NCBI GenBank assembly: GCA_963995525.1
Contig: OZ023214.1
Location: 14,270,081 to 14,334,080 of the forward strand
Source: Escarpia spicata
Taxonomy: Eukaryota; Annelida; Polychaeta; Sabellida; Siboglinidae
Reading direction: 5' to 3'
DNA length: 64,000 nt
Shown here: piece by piece, positions 22,563 through 32,547 of the stretch
How positions within the stretch are numbered: the stretch's first letter is position 1
Layout of the letters: every line of letters starts with the position of its first letter
Translations under genes and position numbers: made by a program
The notes under the pieces: model-generated
Told to the model about the DNA's origin: nothing
Seen by the model: the letters and a program-made list of their open reading frames with translations, nothing else
Databases searched by the model: none

Positions 22563-22921
22563 GAATGAAAGCTAGATTGATGCTGTCTGCTCTGGCGTGG
22601 AACTACCGACCACGTCCCAGCCCAGACAAACCTGTTGAGACTGGTGTCATGTGGTCCAAAAGACGCAAGCAATGGGTGCTGCATAACAGACCACAGCAGG
22701 TGAACCCACGTACCCACCTACAAATGCTCACGGATCGAGTGACAGATGGGTTTATAAAGATATATCACACTGCATGCGATCACAGTCACTGGGGCAGATG
22801 TCTCAAAACCAGAGAAGGAGGATCTGCTGGCAGCAAGAGTCAGTCAATTTGTAAAGAAACAGTAAATACTGCCACCACCAACCTACACCTTCATAGGTCA
22901 CATGCACATTGTCTAGTTTAG
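22563..22921 (+). pseudogene. Kolobok transposase C-terminal exon of K2
   Basis: Opens GMKARLMLSALAWNYRPRPS and continues WSKRRKQWVLHNRPQQVNPR then HLQMLTDRVTDGF. The KAR..L..L.wN and k..KQWV..... patterns are those of Kolobok transposase C-termini. The frame runs 118 codons to TAG at 22919-22921. That stop overlaps by two bases the stop of the convergent ballast-like gene. The exon is open, but the upstream parts of the gene are broken. Confidence 0.75.
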
Positions 22922-23077
22922 TTTTCAAGTCCAGCGTGGTATCCCTCGTGTTGTCCCCCATCGGGGGCAGGGAACCTTGATCTTATTCCATGGCTGGTGC
23001 ATGCTGGTAGAACTCTATGTACCCTCCGTCCCAGCTTGCCATGGATCCACCAGGTAAACTGTATGTATGCAGCCCAC
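22918..23077 (-). pseudogene. P2X7 ballast-like domain, C-terminal exon, K2
   Basis: After the acceptor gggtctctcAG the minus strand reads GWAAYIQFTWWIHGKLG, then RVLPACTSHGIRSRFPAPDG, and ends HAGLEN then TAA. This is the last block of the zinc-binding cytoplasmic 'ballast' domain found at the C-terminus of vertebrate P2X7 (pattern AYR.., lPSC..w.IR..FP...G.Y.G) and widespread as stand-alone genes in invertebrates. The exon itself is open and well preserved. No transmembrane segment accompanies it, so it is not a channel. Its job in the transposon is unknown; it could bind zinc, nucleotides or a protein partner. Confidence 0.8.
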
Positions 23078-24516
23078 CTGAGAGACCCGAAATAAATTAG
23101 GCTCAAATAAACATGACATTGTAAATAAATGACATATAAAAATCGGTTCTATAACGACACCATTCCTTTATATAAATTGTTTACCATTAAACATGTGTTC
23201 TTCTGGAATAAGGCAAATATTGATAATTTTGCACTACAGAACAAATTATGACGGTGCAACAAACATTGTATCTATACGTTATGATAACTTAAGTGGAACC
23301 ATTATAATTTTTTCTGTAGTGAGAGAGTATCACTTTATTCTTACAGTAGAATACAATAAAGTGTGAAACGATAACCCAAGTACATGTGTGAATACAGTAA
23401 ATAACTATGTATAGTAGTATATTGTAGCAGGCTTAGGTAAATAATGACCAATGGTTAAGGTACGTCATATTGAAAATGAACACATTTATGTAGGATTACT
23501 TGCTGTTGAGGGGAATTTTATTTTGCAATTATTGTCGTATTAGGGTGATGGTCATCATATTTAAATTAGTCTTGGGTCAAACCAGTGTGGTTCGTCTTTA
23601 CATTTAGAAAGGGTGAATGACATTAGCCGGGCTAGTTTAAACAAGCATACGATTGAATTAGTTGTTTTGTTGGTGGTTTTATTCCAAGAGATTTTAAGGA
23701 GGTTGTCAGTCTTAGATTTGTTGGGTTCAGATACATAGCCTCTGCAACCTTTTTCAATGCATGTTAATTCTGATTTATTCCGTTATTGTTTACATTATGG
23801 ATTAGTGCGACATACTTAATGCACAGCAATCCACCTGTAACAAAGAATTAAGCTTTTAAATAATAGTTTTACACGAATGTTAAGCAAACATGGATTATTA
23901 TTCTGAACAAATTTCACAAAGAATGCATCACGATCCTCTAACTGTATTCATCCCAGTATTATACCTGGGTCCATAGAAATATGCAGATTAAGGAAGGCCG
24001 TTTTGAAATGTGTCAATATTTGCACAAAACGGTAGTCATTTTCTTTGTCACCAAAACAAATGGGGGCTCTGGCTGAAAAATGTTCAAGGTACATTTTATT
24101 CATAAGAGCCAATGTAACTTTTGGCCGAAAAATTGCAGTATGCATAAAGTTAAAAAATAATCTATCTACCTGCCATGTCACATGTGTTTAAAAAGTAGTA
24201 CTGCCACATATAGTTCATACTCTATCATAGCTCTGACCTGTACAATTTTGGTTCACATGAATCATGGAACCATTCAACTACATTTCTTTAAAAAAGTGAA
24301 GGTACAGCCATGGGTGGTATTAGAAAATGGACATGTCAAAGTTCAAACACTGAGTGCAGTGGCACTGACTGAGGGCGAGATCTAACGTTAACCAATCCCA
24401 AATGTAAGACAAGTGACGTATCCCGGCCCGAGCGATCATCTCTCGCTGTTCATACGCAGCCTGGAACTTAGGCTCATCGGTTATTTAAACAATAAACTAA
24501 ACAGATTAATAATTAC
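23078..24516. other. K2 interior between ballast-like exons
   Basis: AT-rich; probably intronic for the minus-strand gene. One 77-codon minus-strand frame at 23948-24181 shows no recognisable domain. The block at 24400-24440 (ending gatcgctcgggccgggat) recurs at 62473, which identifies K3 as a related element. Confidence 0.45.
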
Positions 24517-24705
24517 CTTCACCAACAGCGTTGCTGTCGAGTAGCAACCGCCTCCTGGCAGCAGACATATTCAGTTCTTGTTCCTGAACAACAAGGAGAT
24601 CGCTGCGGCATTTTCCGCACCGACACCAGTCAATTTAATCTCGGCATGGTATGCGCCTCGACATTTCGACTGCCCACCGGCACCCGCCTCTGCCGTATCT
24701 TCCAT
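24517..24705 (-). pseudogene. Ballast-like gene, N-terminal exon, K2
   Basis: From ATG 24705 (MEDTAEAGAGG), a one-base shift leads to CRD, stop, IDWCRCGKCRSDLLVVQEQE. The WCxCGxC element is the start of the zinc-binding motif of the P2X7 ballast domain; the usual M.T..E..CC that should follow is not present. The exon ends GEG with a GTAATT donor at 24516. The homologous stretch in K3 (50640-51070) keeps Glu where K2 has the stop, so the stop is a lesion. Confidence 0.55.
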
Positions 24706-25070
24706 TGTTTTTGTGGTTCAAACCGGTAACCAGCTGCTTTGAAATCGATTTGGTTTTCGTTGTCTTCCGAAGAATTGGAAAGCCATCTTATTTACACAGT
24801 CACAGCGCATGCGCACAGTTTAATTTGTAAACTTACCATAGCGCCACCTAACGGAGTTGGGAACAAATAGTACGCAGAAAAGTTACGACAGTGTGACGTC
24901 ACTTTCTTCTAACAATGGCGTAGTCCATAGAAATTCGGTAGTTGCGTGTTCAAAAATGTTTTCCTGGTAAACCGCTGACGTTAAAAATTTGATTGTAGTT
25001 GGAAATTGTTAGTTTGTATTCACTCTTTTAGATGCTTAACACCAAAACGTTGCCTTTTGTTTTCCTTTAA

Positions 25071-25611
25071 TGTGTACATTCGTTCCAGTAATCCATGTTT
25101 CAAAAATATGTTCTAACCTAATATACATTGTACCAAAATAGATAAGTGAGCGAATGCACAAATGAAATCACGCCCCAAAACTTACAATTCAACGGTTGCT
25201 AGCACCATTGTGGGTCGTCCGTCCCAACAATCGTGATATCGTTTGAAAGCTTAGGCTTTCTGCTTCATCATTCGGAACCGTACAAAACACCGAAATCGAC
25301 ACAATTGTAGATCCTTTTATATGCGTTCTGTTAATGGCTACCGGGAAATGTAGATGGATGCTACAGTAACAGAAAGTGCATGCTTTCAAATGACACCAAG
25401 ATCGTCGGGATCGGACGTGCCGTGAGGGTGCTAGCCACCGTTGAATTTAACGTCTTTGGACGTGTTTTGAGTTGTACATTTCGCTGGCTTATCTAGTTTT
25501 AATTGTACGCATGCATGTGCTACCATGTTAACAATCTACTGAAGCTATCGCCTGAGAAGATAGATTATAGGCCTGTACTAAAATTGTATTATACGTGATA
25601 TACCCATGTAA
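25071..25611. other. Intergenic stretch with a short inverted-repeat element
   Basis: No gene. It contains the inverted repeat listed at 25186-25447 and ends at the stop of the next gene. Confidence 0.5.
25186..25447. repeat. Small inverted-repeat element (MITE-like)
   Basis: Arms AATTCAACGGTTGCTAGCACC (25186-25206) and the inverted copy at 25427-25447 match at 20 of 21 positions around a 220-bp spacer with no coding signal. A TTA on both sides could be a 3-bp target duplication. The family is not identified. Confidence 0.5.
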
Positions 25612-25935
25612 CTAGTTAACTCGGGGACAATCAGGCATCACTTCGACGAACGGGTTTTTAGTTCGCTTCGGAGCAGGAATATATTTGATCAAGATGTCTC
25701 CTGCATACGTGTCCATAAAAGGCAGCGTAAGTAGTTCCGGCTTGAACTTCCGAAATAAATAAGCCCAGCAACTAATCGTAGTTCCGGAGGTGTCTTTCGT
25801 TTCATGCTCAACGGCGTTGCGACACGCTATCTGAATGTCGATCCGTTTTCTCTCATAGATGCGTGGGTGGTTTTCTAGCTTGTCGAGCTTCTTCAGCGTC
25901 TCATCGTCTACGTCGAATATATCGCCACTGACTTT
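25612..25935 (-). CDS. GGACT: Gamma-glutamylaminecyclotransferase-like protein, exon 2
   Basis: Encodes residues 61-167 after splicing from exon 1: KVSGDIFDVDDETLKKLDKL, then ENHPRIYERK, ending PDCPRVN and TAA. The acceptor ctccttccattgcAG at 25936 gives phase 0. The GDIF.VD pattern and the acidic residue in 'LDKLENHPRIYER' (Glu81) align with the catalytic Glu region of human GGACT (FLDDFESCP). The enzyme opens gamma-glutamyl-epsilon-lysine left from transglutaminase crosslinks, giving 5-oxoproline and free lysine, in the cytosol. The C-terminus is about 15 residues longer than human. The frame is intact. Confidence 0.88.
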   Translation of the reverse strand, partial: KVSGDIFDVDDETLKKLDKLENHPRIYERKRIDIQIACRNAVEHETKDTSGTTISCWAYLFRKFKPELLTLPFMDTYAGDILIKYIPAPKRTKNPFVEVMPDCPRVN

Positions 25936-26968
25936 CTGCAATGGAAGGAGCAAGTTGGACGGATTGAATTTACAACATGCACACATTAAAATAACACTAC
26001 AAATGTAAGCATTTATCACGTTTACTGAATAGCCACTACATATTTACAATGGGTGTAACATTGAACTTTCGATGCATCGGGATAAACAATGTGACAATAA
26101 CGTACTATCCTATTGATAGCCAATTTAACTACCGGTACTTGTGGTCGATAGTACATTCAACTATCCATATACACACACAGGCGGCCGAACGAATTTAATA
26201 ACGCGTGAGCTGTGCCGAGCCGTAACTTCAGCACCACTCCACTGACGGATCATGACATTCGAAGTATGGGGAGAGGGGGTGCAGTTGAATATCTTTCGGC
26301 GACGTTCGACAGTTTTGAAGCTCTCCAAAAACCTCCATTTGCATACGTATAAAAGATGTATTCTATTCTATCTCCAGCCTCCACCAAAAAGTCCACCCCA
26401 TCCAACTCGGTTTCAGGCGCTTATACTAACTCTAGTTGGCAACATCATCAGCCACACATAAATAACGTTCGAAAGCATCCTTTTCCATTGTCATGTTGTA
26501 ATTTCACTTATTTACCGACCTAACACACAAAATCGTCGACCGTTGTCATTATTTACAACATATCTACGGTAGTCTAGGACAGTTTTTCAAATAAAATTAA
26601 ATATCGACATTTGACGTGTTTAATGACAGAATCTTGCACTTGTGGTATCTTTACAGAGTACTCTAGAGTGGGTCTAGGTAAGATATACTTTGATTGTACT
26701 TAAGATTATTTGAACATTGTGTATACGTGGGTGATAATATGTGATCTTGCTATGCTGATTCATGAGTTCAACTGCTATCACCCTTGTTTTCAGAGGTTAT
26801 ATGCCATACCTAATGATTATCTGATTACAAAAATTAAATTAAATTTATTTATTTAAATTCATGGAGAAAATGAATATTATTATTACAAAATACAATTTTA
26901 TGGTTGCAAATACAATATAGAACAACGATTTGTCAAATAACATAATAAGATTTTCGTGAATAGAAAAG

Positions 26969-27891
26969 ATGAGCGGAAACCATCGAATGACTGATAAGCG
27001 ACGCTTTGAGGTTATGGTACTACACAGACATGGAGCCATCAACTGCATGGAAATTGAGAATTTCGAAGAATGCAGTTGCTGGCATTGTACAGAAGCACCG
27101 GAATACAGGCTCTGTGAAAGATCTTCCGGGGAGAGGCCGAAAGAAATCAACTACAAAACGGCAAGATAGTCGACTCATCCGTACGTCCTTGAATGGCCGT
27201 CGCTTGACCTCCAGTGACTTAAAGAAACGTTGGCAAGATGAATGTGGAGTTAACGTTTCTAGCCGAACAGTTAGGAACATATTAAAAGTGGCAGGATTGT
27301 CGCAGTTAAGAAGTATCTGCTCTCTACCAAGAACTGAAAGACACGGTTGCAATAGGGAAGGAGGCACAGACATTGGTCTGATGATGACTGGCAACGTGTT
27401 TTGTGGTAAGATGAAAGCAGCATTGAGCTTTTCAACTCTTCAAAGAGAGTTTATGTGAGGAGGAGACAGGGAGAAAGATATTTTTATAGTGAACAATGCA
27501 TCGTCCCAACTGTGAAGTTTGGTGGTGGAAAACAAATGATATGGGTTGCTTTAGCGGCCAAGGTGTTGATTTCCTCCACAGGGTCGACGGCACGTTGGGC
27601 CAAGCACAGTACATCAAACACCTTAAAAAGAGCATGTTACTATCTGCAGATAAGCTGCACAGTGGCAGAGATTACATCTTTCAACAAAACAATGCGTCAT
27701 GCCACAAAGCAAAGAAAGTCATGGACTTTGTTGAAGAGAAATACATCACCGTAATGGACTGGCCAGCCCAGTCTCCAGACCTAAACCCTATCGAGAATTT
27801 GTGGAAAAACCTGAAAGTGCAGGTTCATGACTGCAAGCCAAGTTCCTTGGATGACCTTTGGGAGAAGCTAAATACTGCTGGCAGAGTATAA
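26969..27891 (+). pseudogene. Tc1-like transposase, dead
   Basis: The N-terminal bipartite HTH region (MTDKRRFEVMVLHRHGA; KNAVAGIVQKHRNTGSVKDL) is followed by the linker PGRGRKK, the second helix set (TSSDLKKRWQDECGVNVSSR) and a DDE core: WWWK..MGCF, YIFQQNNASCHKAKKVMDF, then MDWPAQSPDLNPIENLWKNL. The D34E spacing block is present, but the second catalytic Asp is Asn (QQNN for QQDN) and there are frameshifts near 27030, 27330 and 27480. Cut-and-paste transposases of this family insert at TA. Clear terminal inverted repeats were not found. Confidence 0.9.
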
Positions 27892-28272
27892 CACAGGCCG
27901 AACTCTTAAAACTAACCCATTCAATGCCTAAGCGTGTCAAGGCTGTTATTTCAGCCAGAGGAGGTGCTGCTCGATATTGATATATGCTACAAATACTGAA
28001 TGGGAAAAAACATTAGAATGACAATTTCTTAAATCCTTAACTTTGTCTCATTTAATAAGGTAAAATAAAACAGATTATATTGCCTATTAACTGAAAAAAC
28101 GATGTATATTTACTGCAAAGTCGTGAATATTGCCTAACATAATCACAGTCCCAGTTTTTTTTCTCCGGTACATATATATATATATATATATTTCATCCTG
28201 ATGTTATATCGCCTGATGCTGTCCATGGGGTGACCACGGGATTATATACCGAATGGTTCTTCCCGTTATCGA

Positions 28273-28500
28273 TGTAGATGTACTGGGGTCAGCACATTGT
28301 TAATTTTCCCATTGCTGACCATGTTAGCGTTTTGTAGGATTATAAGAAAACGTGACGTACAAAAATTCTTAAACTTCTCACCTGCTGTTATCATCGTCTC
28401 ATTGACTGGTCGAGTTTAGTCAAAATCTAATATTCCTAGCTCTCGTAAAATGCCTGTATGTGTGACACCCGTCAATATTTACGAATGCATTTCTTGCGGG
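28273..28500 (+). repeat. Partial copy of the TTAA MITE
   Basis: Aligns with 30952-31165 (ggtcagcacattg..; ataagaaaacgtgac; tagtcaaaatctaata; tgacacccgtcaatatttac). It lacks the leading TTAA and breaks off into the GC-rich minisatellite at 28500. Confidence 0.75.
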
Positions 28501-29055
28501 TCAGGTCACTGCGGGGCGAGGCGGTCTGCGGGCTAGTCATTTCTACATGCGGGCTAGTGCGGGCTGACTTTTGTAACTCATTAACGGTCACCAGTTACTC
28601 AAAGGTGAGATATTGTTTGTGCTAGTTATATGGACATGTGAAAACCCTCTCAACAATCAGTATAGTCTACGATCAGAAAATATAAATTGCAAACTTCTAA
28701 TATCAGCAGATTGCAAATTGCAACACTGCCTTTATGCACCAGACTCACCCTTTGAACACCTCATGTTCATGCGGTGCAATAGAAAATAGATGATAAGATC
28801 ATAGGATAAAGATGATATATTTAAAATGATTCCATGTCATATGTTGTGGGCTGCGAGGCGGGTGCGAGCTGACTTTTGACTAATTACTGCGGGGCGGGTT
28901 ACGGGCCAAGTTACTGCGGGGTGGGGCGGGCTGCGGACCTGTTTGTGGCAAAATATGCGGGGCGGGCTGCGGGCTGAGTTGTAATATGCGGGGCGGGCTG
29001 CGGGTCAAATGACATAGTTGCGGGGCGGGTGCTAGCTCATATTTCCAACCCGCGC
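28500..29055. repeat. Interrupted GC-rich minisatellite
   Basis: Degenerate repeats of a unit near 'atgcggggcgggctgcgggc', spaced about 27-35 bp, at 28500-28570 and 28850-29055. Between them lies AT-rich DNA. The runs of G could form quadruplexes. Confidence 0.8.
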
Positions 29056-29682
29056 AGACTTTAAAGGGAATAAAACACCTATTGCTTGAATTCATGTTAT
29101 ATTACATCCTGCTATCTATTTCCACGTCCACAAAGCCAAAAAAAAAAAAAAATGAATTAGAAATTCCATATTTTATGCTGTGCATCCGGACATTTTCGAA
29201 TATGCATATTTTTGGCGCGCGTTTCGGGATGCCGAGATGTGACGTCACTTATGACCCACACTCGCATCAGGCCGACCCTTTCCATGCATTCAGAGCATGT
29301 TTACAAGTATAGCTTTTGGGTCGAAACGAGCGTCAGAACGAGTTATTGTGCAATATTCCGACGTAATACAAACAATAGTCATCATAGAGGAACAAGCAGT
29401 TATCTTACAGTTCCACATGAATCGAATTTTATTCAAAACAACGAATGCGAATGGGCCTACAAGTCGACTAGGTTTCACCGAGCTTGGGCTCGTTTTCAGA
29501 ATAATGATATCGAATGCAACCAACGGGAGATAATCTACACCAATAAACATACATAGCAAACATATATTGTATCCAGCTACAGGAAGTAACGTGTATAATC
29601 TCATAATATCACTAGAATATCGATATATAAAGGAGTTGTACAATTTATCATAACAACTTAAATCAGTCAGAGAGTGTCCGCT

Positions 29683-29768
29683 GGTGCCGCTAGCTCAGTT
29701 GGTAGGCGCGTTGGTTTCTTGTCATTTACTTTACAATCGGGCGACGCCGGTTCAATCTTGACAGCATG
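29683..29768 (+). other. tRNA-like sequence with Pol III A and B boxes, left arm
   Basis: TAGCTCAGTTGGTAGGCGCG matches the A box/D-arm of tRNA genes, and gGTTCAATCttg resembles a B box 40 bp later. Acceptor and anticodon stems do not pair properly, so it is a SINE-like promoter or tRNA relic rather than a tRNA gene. Confidence 0.6.
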
Positions 29769-30215
29769 CAAACCATTGATTTTCTTGACACTTTTTTTGT
29801 TTATGTTTTCACAAAGTAATATAAACTAAATCATTTTATACTATAATGCACTGTTTGTAAATAATAATTTTTTTTTAAATATTATTTATTCGCCACAAAT
29901 TGTTTTAATATGGTCATTATATAACGATGTTTCAAAATTTTATTTATCCAAACAAATATAATGTAATGGATATATAATTTATTAATTGTAAATATATTGT
30001 ACGGTGATATATTGTAATTACATATGTGAAAACAGATTGTGATCTGTCTGGATAAATCAAATTTAGAAACATCGTTATATATTGACCATATTTTCATTTT
30101 TGTGGCGAATAAATAATTACTACAAAATAATTTCATAGTATATTAAATGATTTGGTTTATATTATTTCGTGAAAACATAAACAAAAAAAGTGTAAAAAAA
30201 ATCAATGGTTTGCAT

Positions 30216-30298
30216 GCTGTCAGGATTGAACCGGCGTCGCCCGATTATAAAATAAATGACAAGAAACCAACGCACCTACCACTGAGCTAGCGGCACCA
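30216..30298 (-). other. tRNA-like sequence, right arm
   Basis: Inverted counterpart of 29683-29768, with CTAGCTCAGTGGTAGGTGCG and GGTTCAATCCTGAC. The B box here is closer to consensus (GGTTCRANNCC) than on the left. Confidence 0.6.
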
Positions 30299-30950
30299 AC
30301 AGAAATTCACTGACTGATTTAAGTTGTTATGATAAATTGTACAACTCCTGCTTCATATATCGATATTCTAGTGATAGTATGAGGTTATACACGTAGCTCT
30401 GTAGCTGGATACAATATCTGTTTGCTATGTATATTTATTGGTGTAGATTATCTCCCGTTGGTTGCATTCGATATCATTATTCTGAAAACGAGCCCAAGCT
30501 CAGCGAAACCTAGTCGACTAGCTGTGTCTTGTAGGACCATTCGCATTCGTTGTTTTGAATAAAATTCGATTCATGTGGAACCGTAAGATAACTGCTTGTT
30601 CCTCTATGATGACTAGTGTTTGTATTACGTCGGAATATTGCACAATAACTTATTCTGACGCTCGTTTCGACCCAGAAGCTATCCTTGTAAACATGCTCTG
30701 AATGCATGGAAAGGGTCGGCCTGATGCGAATGTGTGTCATAAGTGACGTCACGATACCACGTGATTGCCTAGCTCATTAAAATCTAATTTTCCGCGGGAA
30801 TCGCTTCACAGACGAGCTTAAAATCGGATTAATGCTACAAATGTATTTTTCTGTATTTGTTTAATGTTGTTAAATGTTCCATACAATGTTAAACTTTGTG
30901 TACACATGGAAAAAGGATTTTAGCTAGTGCCTTATTTTTATTTCCTTTAA

Positions 30951-31393
30951 GGGCTCAGCACACTGTCAGTTTTTCCATTGGCGACCATGTTAATGTTGTG
31001 TGTGATTATAAGAAAACGTGACCTATAAAGTTTCTTAAACTTCCCACCTGCTGTTATTATCATCTCATTGACATGCTGGTCGATTTTAGTCAAAATCTAA
31101 TATCTCTAGCTCTTGCAAAATGCCTGTATGTATGACACCCGTCAATATTTACAAATGCATGCAGGCAGTAATCCGGCTAAAGTGTCAACTAGCCAAATTG
31201 CCGCCAGATACCCTTCCGCTTAGTAAAATCAGCTAAAAAGACACCATTTTACTGTCAACAGCTGCTACAATCACATCTAGAAATCTGACTACTCAAATGC
31301 ACTTATGTTAGAGCAAGTGAACATTGTAAAAAATCATTTCTCAAAAATATAATGCACTTTTTTTCGTAGGAAGTCCAACAGTGTGCTGACCCC
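30951..31393. mobile_element. 443-bp MITE with TTAA target duplication
   Basis: TTAA at 30947-30950 and 31394-31397. Termini GGGCTCAGCACACTGT and, inverted, GGGGTCAGCACACTGT (15 of 16). Non-coding. TTAA duplications are shared by piggyBac and Kolobok superfamilies. It lies in the GGACT-like intron 95 bp from the exon 1 donor. A fragment with the same start is at 54088 (ggctcagcatactgttagtt). Confidence 0.85.
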
Positions 31394-31488
31394 TTAAGAT
31401 GTATTAGACACCTACAGCTACCACCACTAGCGGTAAATATGGAACTATTATTAATAATCGATGGTCCTGCCGCCTTGTGATCACTTAC

Positions 31489-31668
31489 CTTACCATTACC
31501 TCGCGCATCCAAAAGCATTGGGATGAAACATGACGTGCCTACAACTAGCGGCCAATTTTCAGTTGTAACGCCTTCCCCGTAGAAATTAGCACCACCGTCA
31601 TTAGATTTCAAAAGGCTATGATTCTGTCTCCCCCTCCTGAGAGTGCCATAAACAAAAACGCGTTGCAT
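31489..31668 (-). CDS. GGACT: Gamma-glutamylaminecyclotransferase-like protein, exon 1
   Basis: Encodes residues 1-60: MQRVFVYGTLRRGRQNHSLL, then WPLVV...IPMLLDARGNGK. The VFVYGTL..G..N block is the substrate-binding signature of GGCT-fold enzymes, and PLV....IP.LL..pG.G matches GGACT closely. The exon ends GGTAAG/GTAAGT, phase 0, and its join to exon 2 fits the family without gap. The open frame beyond the donor, to 31303, is intron read-through. The spliced product is 167 aa, close to family size. Confidence 0.9.
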
Positions 31669-31756
31669 CTTCTGTGTTCAATGTGAGACGATCTTTGACC
31701 TAGATTGTTGAAAGCGACACTGCGCGACTCGTAGTAACGAGACGTTCTACTTACGA

Positions 31757-32443
31757 ATCACGGACAATACTTTGCTCACCGGACAGTTGCTCACCAAAGA
31801 AACAGAAAAGTGGACAATTGCTCATCCTTAAGAAATTTTAATTTAATTTCGGTATTTGGCGTCGCCATTACAACGGCGATGTAATTTTATGTAAACTTAT
31901 GTTATGTCTCTCTTTCAGAAAGCTACCATTATGCTAATAAAATATAATAATACAGACAAGGTAGATCTACAAGCGTTCAGAAAACAAAGAGGGTTATTTA
32001 TGTCACGCCTTGCATTGACTAGACGGTGCATGGAGATAACCACAACCACTGTCTAACTGATCTTCTTGTGTATTGCCTGTCGTTGACATTGTTTATAAGT
32101 TGTAGACGAACATTGTGTTTGTGAACTGCGATTGCCGATGCGGGGTCCTATTATCGCTCACCGCAAACCTGCCGATCTTGTAAAACAAACTGCAAATCTA
32201 TATTAAGATTTAAGATAATATCAATATATACACATGTTTTATTTAATTAATGCTTGTAGATATTACAATTAGAACACATTATAAATACAAACACGGCGCT
32301 TGCATTTTTGTCAAGAAACTGACAGGCTGAGGCTGAGCAACTGTCCGCTTTTTTTGTAAGGGTGAACAACTGTCCGCTTGTTTATTTCCTTGGTGAGCAA
32401 CTGTCCGGTGAGCAATTGTCCGGTGAGCAACTGTCCGAGCAAC
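31757..32443. mobile_element. MITE with 9-bp target duplication and repeat-built ends
   Basis: Flanked by TCTACTTAC at 31748-31756 and 32444-32452. Both ends are made of 15-17 bp units, GGTGAGCAACTGTCC on the right (4-6 degenerate copies at 32333-32443) and the inverse GGACAGTTGCTCACC on the left (31775-31830). The inside is non-coding. A 9-bp duplication suggests a Mutator-like origin; the repeat-built ends resemble foldback elements. Confidence 0.75.
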
Positions 32444-32489
32444 TCTACTTACAGTGCCTTACTCGCGTTGCAACTGCATCTAGCAAAAT

Positions 32490-32547
32490 GTGTGCGTGCG
32501 TGAGTGCGTGAGTGCGTGCAGCGTGCGTGCGTGAGTGCGTGTGTGTT
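32490..32547. repeat. GTGCGTGC/GTGAGTGC microsatellite
   Basis: Degenerate GTGC/GTGA tetramer run. Confidence 0.85.

Larger units (their letters stand above)
19828..25066. mobile_element. K2: complete Kolobok-type transposon
   Basis: Flanked by TTAA on both sides (19824-19827 and 25067-25070). The termini are inverted: AGGAAAACAAAAGGGAACGC on the left against AGGAAAACAAAAGGCAACGT on the right, with similarity continuing inward for about 110 bp. It contains a THAP domain exon, Kolobok transposase exons and a C-terminal exon on +, and a gene for a P2X7 ballast-like domain on -. TTAA targets and THAP plus Kolobok-type catalytic sequence are the hallmarks of the Kolobok superfamily. The exon with the first catalytic Asp block was not found, so the element is internally deleted as well as frameshifted. 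Confidence 0.85.
29240..30751. repeat. 1.5-kb palindromic (foldback) element with tRNA-like arms
   Basis: Arms run inward from TGACGTCACTTATGAC at 29240 and its inverted copy ending at 30751. They align for about 650 bp each with small differences, to an AT-rich centre near 29995. Each arm holds a tRNA-like sequence with RNA polymerase III box motifs. The central portion (about 29880-30110) recurs at 53340-53610. Exact ends and target duplication were not resolved. Confidence 0.85.
25936..31488 (-). other. GGACT-like intron loaded with mobile DNA
   Basis: A single 5553-bp intron, GTAAGT at 31488 and AG at 25936. It contains a Tc1-like pseudogene, a partial MITE, a GC-rich minisatellite, a 1.5-kb palindrome and a complete TTAA MITE. 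The two flanking exons join in phase 0 to give a continuous family match. Confidence 0.85.

Noticed and set aside
29683..29768. Functional tRNA gene
   Set aside because: A-box and B-like sequences are present, but acceptor, anticodon and T stems do not pair; it is a tRNA-like promoter inside a repeat.
31303..31488. Extension of the GGACT-like exon 1 to a 121-codon single-exon protein
   Set aside because: The frame past 31489 has no family similarity, runs into the TTAA MITE, and begins with a consensus GTAAGT donor.
32333..32443. CRISPR-like array
   Set aside because: The short GGTGAGCAACTGTCC repeats are directly adjacent or irregularly spaced, lack unique spacers of constant length, and form the end of a transposon in an animal genome.
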